Source: Gracilariopsis chorda (Eukaryota; Rhodophyta; Florideophyceae; Gracilariales; Gracilariaceae). Taken from it: DNA of 64,000 nucleotides. Position 1 is the stretch's first letter. Every line of letters starts with the position of its first letter. Below the pieces are notes generated by a model. It searched no databases, was not told the DNA's origin, and was given only the letters and a program-made list of their open reading frames with translations. Location of the stretch: NCBI GenBank assembly GCA_003194525.1, contig NBIV01000045.1:186001-250000 (forward strand). The letters run 5' to 3'. A program made the position numbers and the translations under genes. Below, piece by piece: positions 23,379 through 36,220 of this stretch.

Positions 23379-23798
23379 ATGGCTGGTGGTCTGTTTGACG
23401 CGGCAAAACTACGTATTCAGCAGCTTAATGCTGACAACTACTTCATGCAGTCACACAAAGTTCAGTTGGTACTACGAGCGAAAGATGTTTGGCGACTGGT
23501 GACGGGAACTGAGGTGAAGCCAGAAACGGATGCAGCGATGCTAAAGTTCGAGACAAGACGTGACACTGCATTTTCGTGCATTCTGCTTTCAGTTCACGAA
23601 TCATGTGTCGCTCCAGTGATGAACATGCGTGATTCATCTGCAATTTCGGCGAAAGTCAAGTCTGAATTTGAGATTGTATCGCAAGCAAGCATCGATGCAC
23701 TACTGGAAAGTTACCAGTACATGCGCATGGACGCATCCGAAAGAGTTTTGGACTACATAAACCGTCTGGCAGTCATAGAAATGAGCGTGGTGGCATAG
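23379..23798 (+). pseudogene. copia Gag (fossil)
   Basis: Reading from MAGGLFDAAKLRIQQLNADN with LNADNYFMQSHKVQLVLRAK, the 'L-x-x-x-N-Y-x-x-W/S' opening common to copia Gag, then ESYQYMRMDASERVLDYINR (UBN2-type). The zinc knuckle follows downstream near 24046. Confidence 0.8.
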
Positions 23799-26700
23799 GC
23801 CATACCGTATCGGACGCTGAGAAACTTCGTTCAATTCTCAGAGGACTAACGAATGATTTTGATGTTACAGCTGGGTAGTCAAATAGACTAGAGCATCGTT
23901 GAAGGATGCTGTACTGAGGCTTATCGCGAGAGAATCGCAACTTGTGAAGCAGGACAGAACGTGCAACAGTGTTGAAGGCCATGCTAGACTCCTCCACACA
24001 CGTACTAAGAAGTCTGGAACCAGGTCTCATAATGATAGTGGGTGTTTCTTCTGTAATAAGAAAGGCCATAAGATGAGAAACTGGTGGCATAATCCTGAGA
24101 GTAAGAACTACAAGGGTGAAAAGAAGCGTCGTGTCAAAGATCATGACAACACGGGAAATGGTAATGATAATGAACATGATTCAGTTACCTGTTCTAGTGT
24201 GGTTCTCTTGGGAAACGAGAAGACTAATGAAGATGAAGAAATTGATCTCCAATTTGAGGCTCAACATACGAAGCACAACTTGATGTTAAGAGAAACAGGA
24301 TACGTTACGAACCATAGAGTACGATCAGCACGGGAGACTCGTTGGTACTTGGACTTTAGTGCATCGACGCACATGACCAACAATTTGCATTTCTTTGTAC
24401 ATGGGCAACAGTCGTCAGATAATAAACATGTATTTGTGGGCGATGGAAGCACGATAAAACTGAACGGCCAAGGAAATGCAGAATGCTGGGCAATCGATGG
24501 ACAAGGTAAACTCGTCAAGATCCAGTTATGTGATGTTCTGTATGTTTCACAGCTCATATGTAACCTGCTCTCCGTTAGTGCTATACGCCGCAGAATGTTT
24601 ATGAAATTGTTCCTGTCCGACGATGATGAGGATATAATTGGCGTGGTACTGAAGCAGAAGAGCGTCAATATCCCGGTGATGGGCAAAGAGCTTTCTGAAT
24701 GGCTTTACGAGATGGAGCTCAAGCTCCATGACCATTTGGACAAGTCACTCAATACCTGTATGCCAGAACACTTTACGGTAACCTGGCACAGATGCCTTGG
24801 AGATGCCCGTGCAGACTACATCAGAAGCACTCTAAGGCTAGTCAGTGGTGTGAGACCGGAACCCATCCAGGACATTGGGAATTGTGAACCTTTTGCGGAG
24901 GGAAAAGCTCGGCGTAAGCCATACCGCCCAAACACAGCGTCAAGCCAAGACATGGAGGTGCTTGACTTCGTACAATTGGACGTTATGGGTCCGATAAACA
25001 TCAAGAGTCTCAGTAAGTCGAAGTATATTGTGACATAATACGATGACAAGAGTTGCAAGTCTGCTGTAAGGTTCATGGGAAGCTGTAGCCAAGTGGAAAC
25101 CATGGTGAAGGACAGAATCACTGTGTTCACAACGCAATGTGGTGGTCAGGTCAAGCATTTCAGTTTTGGTAATGCAAAGGAATATCTATGGAAATCGCTG
25201 ACTACCAGGTTCAAGAGCAGAGGAGTAGTTTTTGAAACGTGCCCTTCATCCAGTCCGGAATCTAATGGAAAAGCCGAGCCCCTAAACCGAACTCTGAACG
25301 AAAAAGTGCCGTCCATGCCACGGAAAATTGATGGCACACCTCGCTGCCGTCAACTGTGGGCTGAAGCAGTCAATACTGCGAACTACCTACAAAAACGTAC
25401 ATTCGTTCATAGAGAAGGCGAACCGGATATGACTCCGTTCCAGGCATTCACGGCACAAAAGCCCGACATTGGTTATGTTAGACAATTTGTTGCACAATGT
25501 TAGGTACAAATTCCTCGCGAGCGACGCCAACGCAGCGCAAAGCACGACAGCAGAACTATCAAATGAATACTGGTGGATTACGAAAGTGGAAAATGTTACA
25601 AGGTGTACATCGCCAAGGAGAATCGTATGATGGCTTCGAAGGATGTAGAAGTCAACGAGAACGTCATATGCTGGAATTAACGATCCACTGCCACGGAAGA
25701 AGAAGTGGACCTGGCAGGGGTCCAGCATGGAGAAGTCGTAGAACGTTTGCAGGTGAAAAATGTGGCCCAGGAGGAAGATAATCAATTGGCCCCAAGACAT
25801 GTGAAGAATGAGGACGTACCCTTCCATGCATAAGGAGACCTTCCCTACGATCTCAAAGTGGTGAATCACTACCCTGCAGTCTACTGGAACGCGTCAGAAG
25901 CCACAAAGATTCTCACCAGACACAGTGCTACGCATGTTAACTGGTGATACGCTGAGAAACTGCAGTGATGACAATTCTCTGAGTGTGCGTGATGCTCTAT
26001 GGGATATGGAAGTACAGAAGTGGAAGGCTGCCATGAACGAAGAGATGACACAAATGGAAACCAGATCTGTGTAGAAATTCGTACAACCTCCATGCGACTG
26101 CATTCCTATTAGCAACGGATGGATTTTATTGAAGAAGCGCGACGAAGGTGTTAATCTTGAACATTATCGGGCGCGATTGATAGCTCGAAAATTCTCCCAG
26201 TGGCCTGGCCTGGACTACAAAGAGCTATTTTGTCCTGTTGTTAAGTATAGCACAGTTCGCACCGTTCTGGCGTTGATGGCGAACAAAGTTTTGAACATCA
26301 TTCAGTTCGACGTACACACTGCATTTCCGTATGGCATGGCGAACTCAACGAAGATATCTACATGACGCAATCAGAGGACTTTGTGAACCAGGGAACGCCA
26401 AACTGTGTGTACAAACTGATCAAGGCTATGCACGGCCCTAAGCAGACATCAAGAGCTTGACAACTAAGTTCAAGAAAATCATGAACAAGATTGGCTGCTG
26501 TGTATCCGAGAATGACATTGTACTGTTCTTTCTTGGACAAGGCGCATACAAGGTCATTATCCTCGTGTACGTAGAAAATAAAATCGTCATCGGCAAGGAT
26601 AAGGCCACCTTCTACCGATTTGATAAGAAAATGGAAGAGCATGTCAACATTCGAATCTACGATGAACCTCGAAAGTTCGTACGCATGATTATTGAGCGCA

Positions 26701-26980
26701 GTAAAGACCGTCAGACACTCAAGCTTCATAAAGCACCGATTATTTCTCGTATTTCTATTCAGTTCGAGGTCGAACATTCTGCTGCTGTGCATGTACCAAT
26801 ACAAGCTGCGGTCATCAAATATGAAGAAGATGCAGAAGTAAACCCCTACCGTTCAGTGTTCTGGTGGGTTCTTTGATGCATATTCGCAGCACTGTCTGCT
26901 CCGACATAGCCTTTGCAGTGTCTTACATTGCCCTTTTTATGCGAAGCTAAACTCGAGCACACTAGAAAGCAGCGAAGCAT

Positions 26981-27535
26981 GTGCTGAAGTACCTACTCAG
27001 TACAGAGAATGATGCTTTAATCTACCGTGCAAACAATAATGATGGACTTGCTTGGTCATCTGATGTGCTCTTTTCAGGAGACAAACACGATTGCAAGTCC
27101 ACCAGTGGGTTTATGTTCCAATACGCAGGTGATGCAATATCTTGGCGTAGCAAGAAGCAAACAGTAGTTGCTCAATCAACACGGGAAGCCGAGTATGTGG
27201 CAATGTCTTTTGCAGTTCGAGAGGGCGTGTGGCTTAGAAGACTGATGAACGAACTGGTTGGACATGAGAACAGACTGATCACCATCTATGGAGATAAACA
27301 GGGAATGATATCACTTAGCAAAGAAAAGGTTTTGAATGAAAGAAGCAAACATATTGAGGTCAAATACCACTTGGTTCGTGATGCTGTCCAACGCAGCATC
27401 GTGAGAGTACTGGATCGCAATAGTACTGAGTTGGAAGCGGATTTGCTGACAAAGATTCATACCAGAGCAACCCATGAAAAGTTGGCTGTCATTTTCAGTT
27501 TGACGATTTTGACATTGGAAAGAGAGGAAGTGTGA
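26981..27535 (+). pseudogene. copia RNase H (fossil)
   Basis: LAWSSDVLFSGDKHDCKSTS, then ISWRSKKQTVVAQSTREAEY, then ERSKHIEVKYHLVRDAV: the standard copia RNase H blocks in order, ending right before the 3' LTR. Confidence 0.88.
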
Positions 27536-27841
27536 GAAAACAGCAAATTCCGTATGGCACCATCTGGTGCAGAGGGTAGCAAAACGTTCTGTGATGCGCG
27601 GACAACATGTTTGGTGCTAAGTTGCAACAATTATTCGTGTAAATCTTTCCAAAACGGAATGATGGGTGTTGCTCCAACGATCAAATGGAACAAGCACCGA
27701 AAGATACAAATGCTCAATCGAGTCTGCTCCGTAGTTACTGGAAGCTAGATACCATTAAGTAGTGTAGCTCGGAAAGTAAACTGGCAATGTTGGAACTAGA
27801 ACCAACCTTCCGTCTCAGACATCCTACCCATCCTTTCAACA
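27531..27841 (+). repeat. 3' LTR of copia 22985-27841
   Basis: 311 bp, starts TGTGAGAAAACAGCAAA and ends CTTTCAACA. Followed by the second CGAGG target copy. Confidence 0.92.
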
Positions 27842-28530
27842 CGAGGGACGTGTGCAAGTCCGTGCGGCACGTGTCGGACAACACCTCGACTGGGTACGTC
27901 GACTGACGATTACTACCACGCGTATAGCGGGGATGACCCGATGGTTGATAGCAAGCCCGAAGAGCCAGAAGACCTGGAACTAAATGTTGCTGACATGGTC
28001 GTAGATGAAATCCCCGACGGGGTGCCTCAGATACCCAGTTCTCCGACGCCGAGCGCCAGGCCTTCACTCCGAAGCAGGGTTCTGTTTAATTAAATTGAGT
28101 TCACTGCCCGCTTCTGCCGCGGGGCGGGTTTAAGCGCTGCCAAGGTTTTGGGTGACATCACCGCCATGGCATATGCATTGGCTTACTGGCTTTCGGGTGC
28201 TCACGCCCCGGACGATGGGGAGGGGTCGAACATCTAATCCAGGATCCTGGTCTCTTTCCCTGCTTTAGCCATTAATGTAGCTTAGCGTCACACAAGAGCG
28301 TGAAGCTCCTGAATAAACTTTCCCGTTTAGAAAGGCGTTCTTTCCGTAATTCCCGTCCTCGACGGAGTCCATACAAAAGGGGATGTACTCCTCTTTCCTA
28401 CGTTCCCCGGCTTTATGGCGTCTTTATTCCAATTGGGCGTTGAAAAGCGTAGCTAGATTTGCGATATCCGCACTACGGTGATATTGGTACACCTTCAACC
28501 GGGTAAGTGTCCGATGGGTTCCATGGTGTC

Positions 28531-28824
28531 TCAGCATGGGTCATATCCGTACCAATGTACGCTGTATCTTCGAATACCTTCTTGATTCCAGGGATGTGCC
28601 AGTACTCTGTCTATTAAGAACTCTTGTTTGTATATTTGCCGGAATCGCCGTGTTATGGTGGCCTCGCTTGTCAGGGGTTGACCGTGGCCTGAGATATTTT
28701 CTCTCAGCGGTGCGTCAGGATGCACCGTACTGGCTTCAAGTGGAAGGTGCGGCGCAGAGTGCAGAATAATATCTCTCAAGAGGGTGTCTTCGTGGAACAC
28801 TTGCCGCTTTTCTTCGTGGAACAC
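28531..28824 (-). pseudogene. chromodomain of gypsy A (fossil)
   Basis: LIDRVLAHPWNQEG then RRYSVHWYGYDP is the chromodomain core. Its tail is related to the plus-strand copy at 14482-14673. Confidence 0.75.
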
Positions 28825-30551
28825 TTGCCGCTTTTTGCGGTAATTATGTCATACCGCTAGTTTGTGGGGGTCCTCTGTCCCAGGTTGACGGTAGTCTCGT
28901 CGAACAGCGAGCCTGCAGGCATCTTACCGCTTTGGCGGGGTTTTTGGCGGGGCTTTTTGCGTCGCACAGTGATTGGTGCGGGGCACGCAATCTCCGTGCG
29001 TTCATTTGACTCCCACCACATGTGGTTCTGAACCACCTCCTTGCCTTCTGCCTCCCTTGGCATGGGCCTTACACTGTACTGCTGTGTTGGCACGCTGTAT
29101 CCGGCGGTTCGTTCCGGTGCTCAGGTGTTTTGCATCAAAATCCCTGATGGGGTGTGAACAGCTGGCGCCGTGGAAACGCTGTCCAAGGACTTCGCCTGTA
29201 ATTGAAATGTGATGTCTTCTTCAAGAAGTGCATCATCCGGGATGTCGGGTTTAACCCTGGCAATGGCGCTGGACTTTTCCGAGACTCTTGGTATATTACT
29301 GCGACTGCGCAGATACTTCAGCACTTCGATCTCCGAAGTTCGGAGAAGATTCCCGATATGGATGGTTCTCAAGTCCGGGGCTGTAGAGCCAGGGACGTGG
29401 GCTGCAAGAGGTTCATTCCTGCTTTCCTCCCTCAAGAAGGTCTCTCCACTTTCCAGGGTTGCTGGTTTTCCAACGCGTGCGTTGCCCGCTATGAGCGATG
29501 TGGATGGGGCTGAGGAATCCGTTATGGCAGGAAATTCCGTCGATGACGGTTCTGCGACTAAACCCTGTTGAGGAGTCTGCGAAACGATACCGCTATCCTG
29601 ATTCAAGGAATTGCCCTGGCTCAAGGGTACAGAATGCGATGTAGTTCCACTTTCCCGTATCATAAATTGTAACTGCGTCGTTCTGGGACCCTGTGTGAGG
29701 GATTGCAAGGCTTCATTGACCTTCCGTGTCTCAAGGCTCAAATCCCGTTGCGACGGTAATGAATTCCCATCGTAGTGATAGGTCCCCTATCTCTCCTTAG
29801 ACGGAGCAAGGGGACTAGCAGTAGGGTATCCCGCATGGCGGGTGTAAATGCGCGCCGAAGGGATGGTAGTGTTAGGAGTGGAGAAAGGTCCGTTTTGACA
29901 TGAACGATCCGGCCGAGCCAGGGGTTTCCACCAAGCTGGTAAAGCAGAGAGGCCCCGAGTAGGGTGTGGTAGAGTAGTCAATCTATTTATTTCAGGGGTT
30001 TCCGGCGTTGCTGAGTCCGTACAGACGGGTTTCCTTGTATCCAGGAAGACCTCAGAGAAGGGAGGAGGGGCAGGTACAACACAATTGCGGGAAATCCGCT
30101 CGTCTGCATTGCCCATTTCCACTACGACAGTGTTGGAGTAAGCAGAAACCACTTTAAATGGTCCATTTGCCACAGGGGAAAGCTTTAGACGCTTCTCCCA
30201 TTCCAGGTTATAATATTCTTTCCGTATAAAGACGTAGGTACTAGCCCGTATGCGGGGAGCATTGTTTCGTACGCGAGCGCCAAAATGCCCCTTAAAGGCG
30301 GCTTGTGTGCGTTCCATAGACTTCCGCGCTGCGAGGACCAGTTTAATAAGCCATTGCCTCCATTCCTGGCGGTAGTAACTCACAGATGGGAAATTTTACA
30401 AGGTGGCTTGGGATTCTAATACAGCAGGTGGGTGTGAACGAGATAGAACCAATCCGAACGGTGACACTCCGGTAGCCCGGTGAACTTGCGTATTTCATGA
30501 ACATTTTAAGGCATCTGTATACAACTCCTAAGTCTTGAGATGGTCAGCAAC

Positions 30552-31499
30552 TTAGGAACGGAGAGAGGGCAACCAAGTCCAGTTGAGCCGTTCGATGTGC
30601 CCAGTACACTGGGTGTTGTAGGTAGTCATGAACAAGTTCTTCACGCCCAGGATGCAACAAACATCCTGTAAGAACTTGGACGTGAACTGTCGTCCATTAT
30701 CGGCGAGGCCTTCTACAGGAGGACCGTGGATAGAAACCCAGTGCGTTACCTGAGCCTGGGTCACCAGGAAAGCTGTTATCCTCGGAAGAGAGGCGGTTCG
30801 AACAAGCTTTGAAATGCGATCGGTGATCACAAGTAGGAACTTGTTGCCTCTCTCTGTAGTGAGGAGACGTCCAAGAATATGGAATTCGATAAAGTCGAGT
30901 GGTGCCCTAGCAGGGAATAAGTTCATTTTCCTCGCGTTCCTGTGGAGCTTCGCCCGTTTCTTCGAGCATCCTGTACTAAACAATACAGTTACGTAGCAAT
31001 CAACTGCCATAGCTGGCCAGTAAAAAGCCATTCCCAGGGTGAGGTAGAGCTTCCTTCCACCTACGTGGCCACTGAGCTTCACATAGTGCGATAGATGTAA
31101 CAGACGCGACTGCAGAGAATAAGGTATTACAATCTTTGAGCGAGCGTCGACCAACCAAACGAGGTAGCCTTTATCGTTCAACTCGAAAGGGAGGTCTTCA
31201 ACACTGTTTAAACCGGCACGAATCCTCATACAGAAGGGGTCACCGAATTTTTCTCGGATCAATTCCTCCCATGAAACCGGTACAAAACTTCTCAGTAGGG
31301 GGCTCTCAGGGGTCTCGCGGGATGCAAGTAAGTTTTCAAAGCGAGCATCTTCATCCCAGTCTTCTGGCCATTCCTTGAACTTCCACTCCGGGTCATCCGG
31401 TTCTTCAGCCATGAAGCATGGAATTTCGTCATCCTCCGTTGGAAGTTCTTCCCCATTTGTGGGTAAATGCGACAAAGCGTGGGTCTGGGCGTTGAGCAC
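30552..31499 (-). pseudogene. gypsy A integrase (fossil)
   Basis: 315-residue reading: the zinc-binding region (LLHLSHYVKLSGHVGGRKLY, YWPAMAVDCYVTVLFSTGCS) followed by the catalytic core (FLLVITDRISKLVRTASLP, ADNGRQFTSKF, TTYNTQCTGHIERLN). One of the better kept pieces of this element. Confidence 0.85.
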
Positions 31500-31898
31500 A
31501 CCATTTATTTATATGACTAGGAACTCATATTCCACAACGCGGAGTCTCCAGTTCATAAGGCGGCCCTGGGATTGTATATTTTCACTAACCACCTCAACCA
31601 AGAATGACCCGTGTACACGAAAAAAAAAGAACTCCCATAAGGTAGGGGCGTAGAGTGGAAAGCGCCTACACGACGGCGAGACACTCTTTCTCCGACACGG
31701 AGTAATTCAGCTCATGGACATTGAGCGAGCGTGAACAATAACCAATTGGCATTCGGTCCTCCTCCTGGGGTGGTTTGGAAAAGAGCACAACCAACTTGGT
31801 AGTCGCCGGAGTCGGTGTCCATGGAGTACGGGAGTCCCAGTTTAGGTAAGGATAAGATATGTGCTGTCGTGACAGCCTCCTTTAAAGATATAAACGCT

Positions 31899-32942
31899 TC
31901 AGACTGCTTGGGCCTGAACTGTCCCAATTTTGGGGGGATTTCCTTTGCGTAACAACGCATTCAGAGGGGCCGTGATATCCGAAAAGTTCGGGATAAACGG
32001 TCGGTAGATGTTGACCAGCCCCAAGATGGAGCATAGTTCCGTTTGAGTGCCAGGTTCCTTGGCCTCAACAAGGGACTTGAATCGAGCCTTCTCGATCATT
32101 GACCATCCTGGACGGATATTGTGTCCCAGATACTTGACAAGATCAGTGAAAAACTCGCACCTCCTCAACTTGAGGGTAGTTCCCGCATCGCAGAGCACGG
32201 TCAGAACGTCCCTGACATGGGTGAGATGGTCTTCCAAATTATTAGAGGAGATGATAATATCATCCAGGTAGACCAGCCAGCTCCGCCACTTGAAGCAGTG
32301 CAATAGAATATCTATTGCACTCTGAAGGATAGCGGGGGCGTTAGTCAAACCAGACGGCATCCGTTTGAAGCGGTACGATCCTGCATGGCAGGTGAACATG
32401 GTCTTATAGCGATCCTTCTATCTACTAGGGACCTGCCAATAACCCCAGTGGGCATCCAAAGCCGTGATGATGGTAACGTCTCCGAGGGAGTATATGAAAT
32501 CGTCCATACGAGGGATGGGATATGTGTCGCCAGCGGTCACGGCATTGAGCCAGCGATAGTATAAACAGAACCTTAAGGTTCCGTCGGCCTTTAAAGCCAG
32601 TACAACTGGGGATGCTGAGGGTGATTGAGCTGGCTCTACCACACCTGCGCGGAAAAATTTGTCGACTTGGGACTGCCCCTCTTCCCGAGCATTCGGTCCT
32701 GCCCTGTAAGGGGTTTGTGCCATCGGAGGTGCACTCGGCAACAAATCTATCCGGTGTTCCGTAGCAATAATCTCGCCAAGCAAGCAATCCCACATCGTGG
32801 TATGTTCCCGTAGCATTGCAGGGACTTTGTCGCGATGTGACTCCAGCACATGTCCAAGGTCTATATCTTCGAGTGCCTTTATGGGTTCCACTCGGTCAGA
32901 ACGCGTTGTAACATTGTCCTTTGATACAGGTATGGCCGTCAC
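31899..32942 (-). pseudogene. gypsy A reverse transcriptase (fossil)
   Basis: RIDLLPSAPPMAQTPYRAGP opening, SASPVVLALKADGTLRFCLY palm start, the DxxxGYWQ-type block, KRMPSGLTNAPAILQ, and WLVYLDDIIISSNN. This is the canonical Ty3/gypsy RT order, followed by the thumb LGHNIRPGWSM and LGLVNIYRPFIPNFSDITAP. Confidence 0.88.
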
Positions 32943-33861
32943 TTCCGAGTTATTCGGGGTGTTCGACGTTAAAAAATGGTTTCCTCCCCCTCCTTTGACG
33001 ATAGTTCGTCGGTGTTGGGGGTGGCTTCCTCAGAAGAGGCACCGATTCCAAGAACCTCGGCGGTTGTCATCTTCGTCGGAAGCATCCCAAGGGGGTGCGT
33101 AGTGACGCTTCCAATTACTCGGTTCTTTACCAGATACTGGGGGCGTTGGCCAAGATTTGCAACTATTATCCGGAAAGGAATATCCAGGGTAACATGAACA
33201 ATTCCGTTGGCCAACGCGAGCTGGTATTTCTAGTATAACGAGAACAGAGGTTGAACAACCCAAGGACCATGTTGTCGGTATTTCACTTGCACCCAGACTT
33301 GGGGCTCAGGCAGTATCGAAACCGAGGCTGCGACTCGAAGTTTCATGTACTCAAGAGACCTGAGCGGTGGTTCCTGCGCAGCAGGTAGTGGGAATCGCTT
33401 CTACGAAGCACGTTTCAGCGGTCGACGGACGTTGCGACTGCCAATGCGTCGTTGAGGTCCACCCGCCTATACCGGGATCTGATTGGGTCGAAAACTTTGT
33501 CGCATTTATCACATCCCAGTATGACTAGAGCGGCCAATGAGTGACAAACAATAACGTAAAGGTTCACCACGGGGGTGTCCAACCGGACGACTAAGTTGAC
33601 GGTACCCACCATTTTTAATGGATTATGGTTCGCATCTGTGACGTCGGGAACCGTTTCGGAACGGATACGAGACCGCACCTGCGGGGATAGCAATGATTCC
33701 AAGATGACATTGGGGCCTGGACCTGTGCCCAGGACTGTTAGAAATCTCACCATAAAATGGGTTTCAAGGCCAACGTCGTCATAAACCTTGTAGTTGCGCT
33801 TGTACATGACCAAGAATCTATCGGGGAGCCGGGGTTTTTCAAGGCAAAGCTCACCGTTCAA

Positions 33862-35130
33862 AAGTATGAGTCAAAAGACTTAGAGGTAGATTCTGCTTTA
33901 TTCGCGGGCGTCAGAGTACGCAAAAACAATAACAGATTCGTCCTAAGTCAGGAACATTGTGCCAAACGATTGCAAATTCTTCCAAAAGATTGCATCTTCT
34001 CTGATTTCCGTTCATTGAGACATAACCGTGCTTCGTTGACCTACACGCGACCAGATATTGGATGTGCTGTGAAAATGGCTGCTCAAGTTACGGAACAATC
34101 TTTCTCAAACGAAGATGTGAAGAACATCAACAAAGTCTTAAAACATATTAAAAAAAGTCAAAATGAAAGTTTAAAATATGTCAGACTTGATGTCAATTCA
34201 CTTCTACTCAAGGTATATTTTGATTCTATCTTTTCCAAAAAATCCAGAAAACTCATCTCAGCTAGGACTCATCATTCTTCTCGTAGATATGTTCTATAAC
34301 TACCATATTCTTCATTTATCAAGTCAAAAAGCCGGCTTGATACCAGATCTATTATAGGAGGTGAACTATACGCATTTGCAGATGCAATTGGTATAGCTTA
34401 TGTTATCACACATGACTTAGAGTCAGTAATCGGAAAGGAAATTCCAATGACCATGCTCACTGACTGAAAAAGTTCATTCAAAGTAATAACAAGAAGATTG
34501 ATCTCTCAAAAGCGACTAGTGATTGAAAGTTCTGCAGTTTTTGAAGCCAATTCGAACCAAGGCATTTCTAATGTTCGGTATATCACCTCCGACAACAACC
34601 CCGTCGATGTTTTTCCCAAAGTTAAGAACTGTGATGCTTTGAATCAAATATTAAGTACTTCGAAATGCGTTTTTGATATTGATCAATTAGTTGTACGTGA
34701 TTTCATGCCACGATTGTAAGCCATCAAAAAAGGAAGGGAATGTGAGGATAACTCTCCTTTCATCGTACTTTTCGGATAATGAGAAAAAAGAAGATGTAGT
34801 AGACCATCTCACCATCCTTGGAGATGGTGGGCAAGCGTCTTGCCTTCTCACTATCTCCGAGGATGGTGTTATGGCTGCTTACAATGCCGCTTTTTGTGCG
34901 AGAATGTTCGGACTCTCACTAATAAGAAAGATGACTAGCTTCTTTCGTCTTGAGTATAAAAAAAGGTCACAGAGCTCGGCCTTTTCCTCTTGTCTGTTCC
35001 CTAGCCCGTTTTATCATCATCTACTTTACTTTCCTAAGAAAAGGAACCTTCCTTTTTGGGCTCTCTCTAGCTACCACTACAGGCCGCCCCTTTTTTTAAC
35101 ATATTATTTCACGACAATTCTGAGTACACA
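33862..35130 (+). mobile_element. copia relic with 3' LTR (fossil)
   Basis: Plus-strand RT/RNase H end (SKDLEVDSALFAGVRVRKNN, LTYTRPDIGCAVKMAAQ, then VIESSAVFEANSN) with a purine tract before an LTR starting TGTGAGGATAAC (34741). Everything upstream of the late RT is missing; the gypsy A pol abuts at about 33862. A different copia family from the 22985-27841 element. Confidence 0.75.
34741..35130 (+). repeat. 3' LTR of copia relic
   Basis: About 390 bp, TGTGAGGATAAC...GAGTACACA, with TATAAAAAA-type signal near 34956. The start is set by the purine tract before it; the end by the TG...CA rule only. Confidence 0.6.
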
Positions 35131-36220
35131 TGATGAGGTTTAGAGATCGTCGCTTCGCATTCGCTCTCGAGCCTACGGGATGAGGAACCGTTTGCCTCTC
35201 CTGTATCTTTCTGTAACATCTCGGTTTTTCTGAGCTGTTGGTCTTGGCTTTTTAGCATTTATCATCTCATTTCCAAAAACTAAAGATCTAGCGCTCGTGA
35301 ACAGCACAACAGTGAACAATAATGCTTAATTCTGAAGAATGGCGACGACGGTGGCTCAAGCTCAGTGGCGATTGCAAGTGATCACATTGCTCTCCGTCAG
35401 ATCAAACATCGTCCTCAGGATCTTTGTAGTTAGTTCCAAGTTTCTTTTACGTAATATTTTCCCTCCCTATATACAGCTCAGTTTGCTGGGACTTAGCAGT
35501 GAGCGACAAGACTGTCACCTACCACTCGATGAGAAGCTTATATTTCTCATCCATTCCTTTATTACCAAACCATAAAGATCGTCAACAGGAAGAAGGACAA
35601 CAATCACTAGGCATGCTTTTCAAACAGATGTGAAGGTGTTGATGGTCGGTTCGATACCTGTCTGATTCTGTCAAGCAGTGGACTTTCCTGACGCACTTAT
35701 GTAAGGTGCTGTTGTTATGGAGTAAACAACAGTAGATACGTCTCCGTGCTAGCAGCAAAATATTTGTACCGCTTTCCGTTAAAGGAGAGTGCTGAAAAAA
35801 TATGTATGCGTCTCCAGAAACTAGGCGATATAGATAGCTAAACAAGTCAGCAGTAGGGCATGTGCGAACCATCGCTTACTTTTTTGTCTGCCCTTCCTTT
35901 GGATTCCTTACGAACCTTGCCAGAGTGGCGTTTAGTGTTTTCCAAAGAAGTATACTATTTGATCAGTGTTCGGCAGTGTCAACATGCGTTGGCTGTGAAA
36001 CTTTCGCACAAAAGTGGCTAGGTAGACACGATCTGGGTGAGGAAATACATATTACTTAACTTCTCATGGATTCTGGTACGAGGGAATACATCAACAACTT
36101 CTGAAATACAACGCTTTGACCGTTCTTGAAACCATTTTTCTCGGTGGGGCTGTCTGGACAAAGAGCTGCGCCGAAACCCTTGCATTATGAACTGCGAATA
36201 GCAGTGCAAAAAGAATAATG
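35131..36220. other. intergenic, nothing recognised
   Basis: Only short unsupported ORFs (for example 35339-35575, 78 codons). No repeat or motif that I can name. Confidence 0.4.

Larger units (their letters stand above)
22985..27841 (+). mobile_element. Ty1/copia LTR retrotransposon, nearly complete in outline (fossil)
   Basis: 4857 bp with two 311-bp LTRs (22985-23295, 27531-27841; TGTGAGAAAACAGC start, CAACA end) and a 5-bp target duplication CGAGG (22980-22984, 27842-27846). The LTRs differ at about 12 percent of positions, so the copy is old. Parts in order: Gag (from 23379), a zinc knuckle CFFCNKKGHKMRN (about 24046), protease (WYLDFSASTHMTNN near 24340), GAG-pre-integrase and integrase (24780-25500), RT (26129-26880) and RNase H (26981-27535). 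A purine-rich tract (gaaagagaggaag) directly precedes the 3' LTR. About half a dozen breaks. It sits inside gypsy A gag. Confidence 0.92.
20695..28087 (+). mobile_element. gypsy A element: 5' LTR and gag, interrupted by a copia element (fossil)
   Basis: An LTR (20695-about 21491) is followed by a Gln/Ser/Pro-rich gag start (21513 onward) and gag readings to 22984. There a copia element (22985-27841) interrupts, flanked by CGAGG on both sides. Gag-like sequence resumes at 27847 and fades near 28087, where the minus-strand gypsy A pol begins. Its own pol and 3' LTR are not found next to it. It is broken in several places besides the insertion. Confidence 0.65.
28430..33861 (-). mobile_element. 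gypsy A pol, protease to chromodomain (fossil)
   Basis: Minus-strand order: protease-like region (33861-33415), linker (33263-32969), RT (32942-31899: CLYYRWLNAVTAGDTYPIPR, then LVYLDDIIISSN with the YLDD-type box), RNase H (31960-31712), integrase with core and C-terminal region (31499-29787: FIEFHILGRLLTTERGNKF, VEGLADNGRQFTSKFLQDV), a Ser/Pro-rich linker (29741-29121) and the chromodomain (28824-28531). Gag and both LTRs are missing. The right edge at about 33862 joins a copia relic. About ten breaks. Family assignment by RT and chromodomain is firm. Confidence 0.85.
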
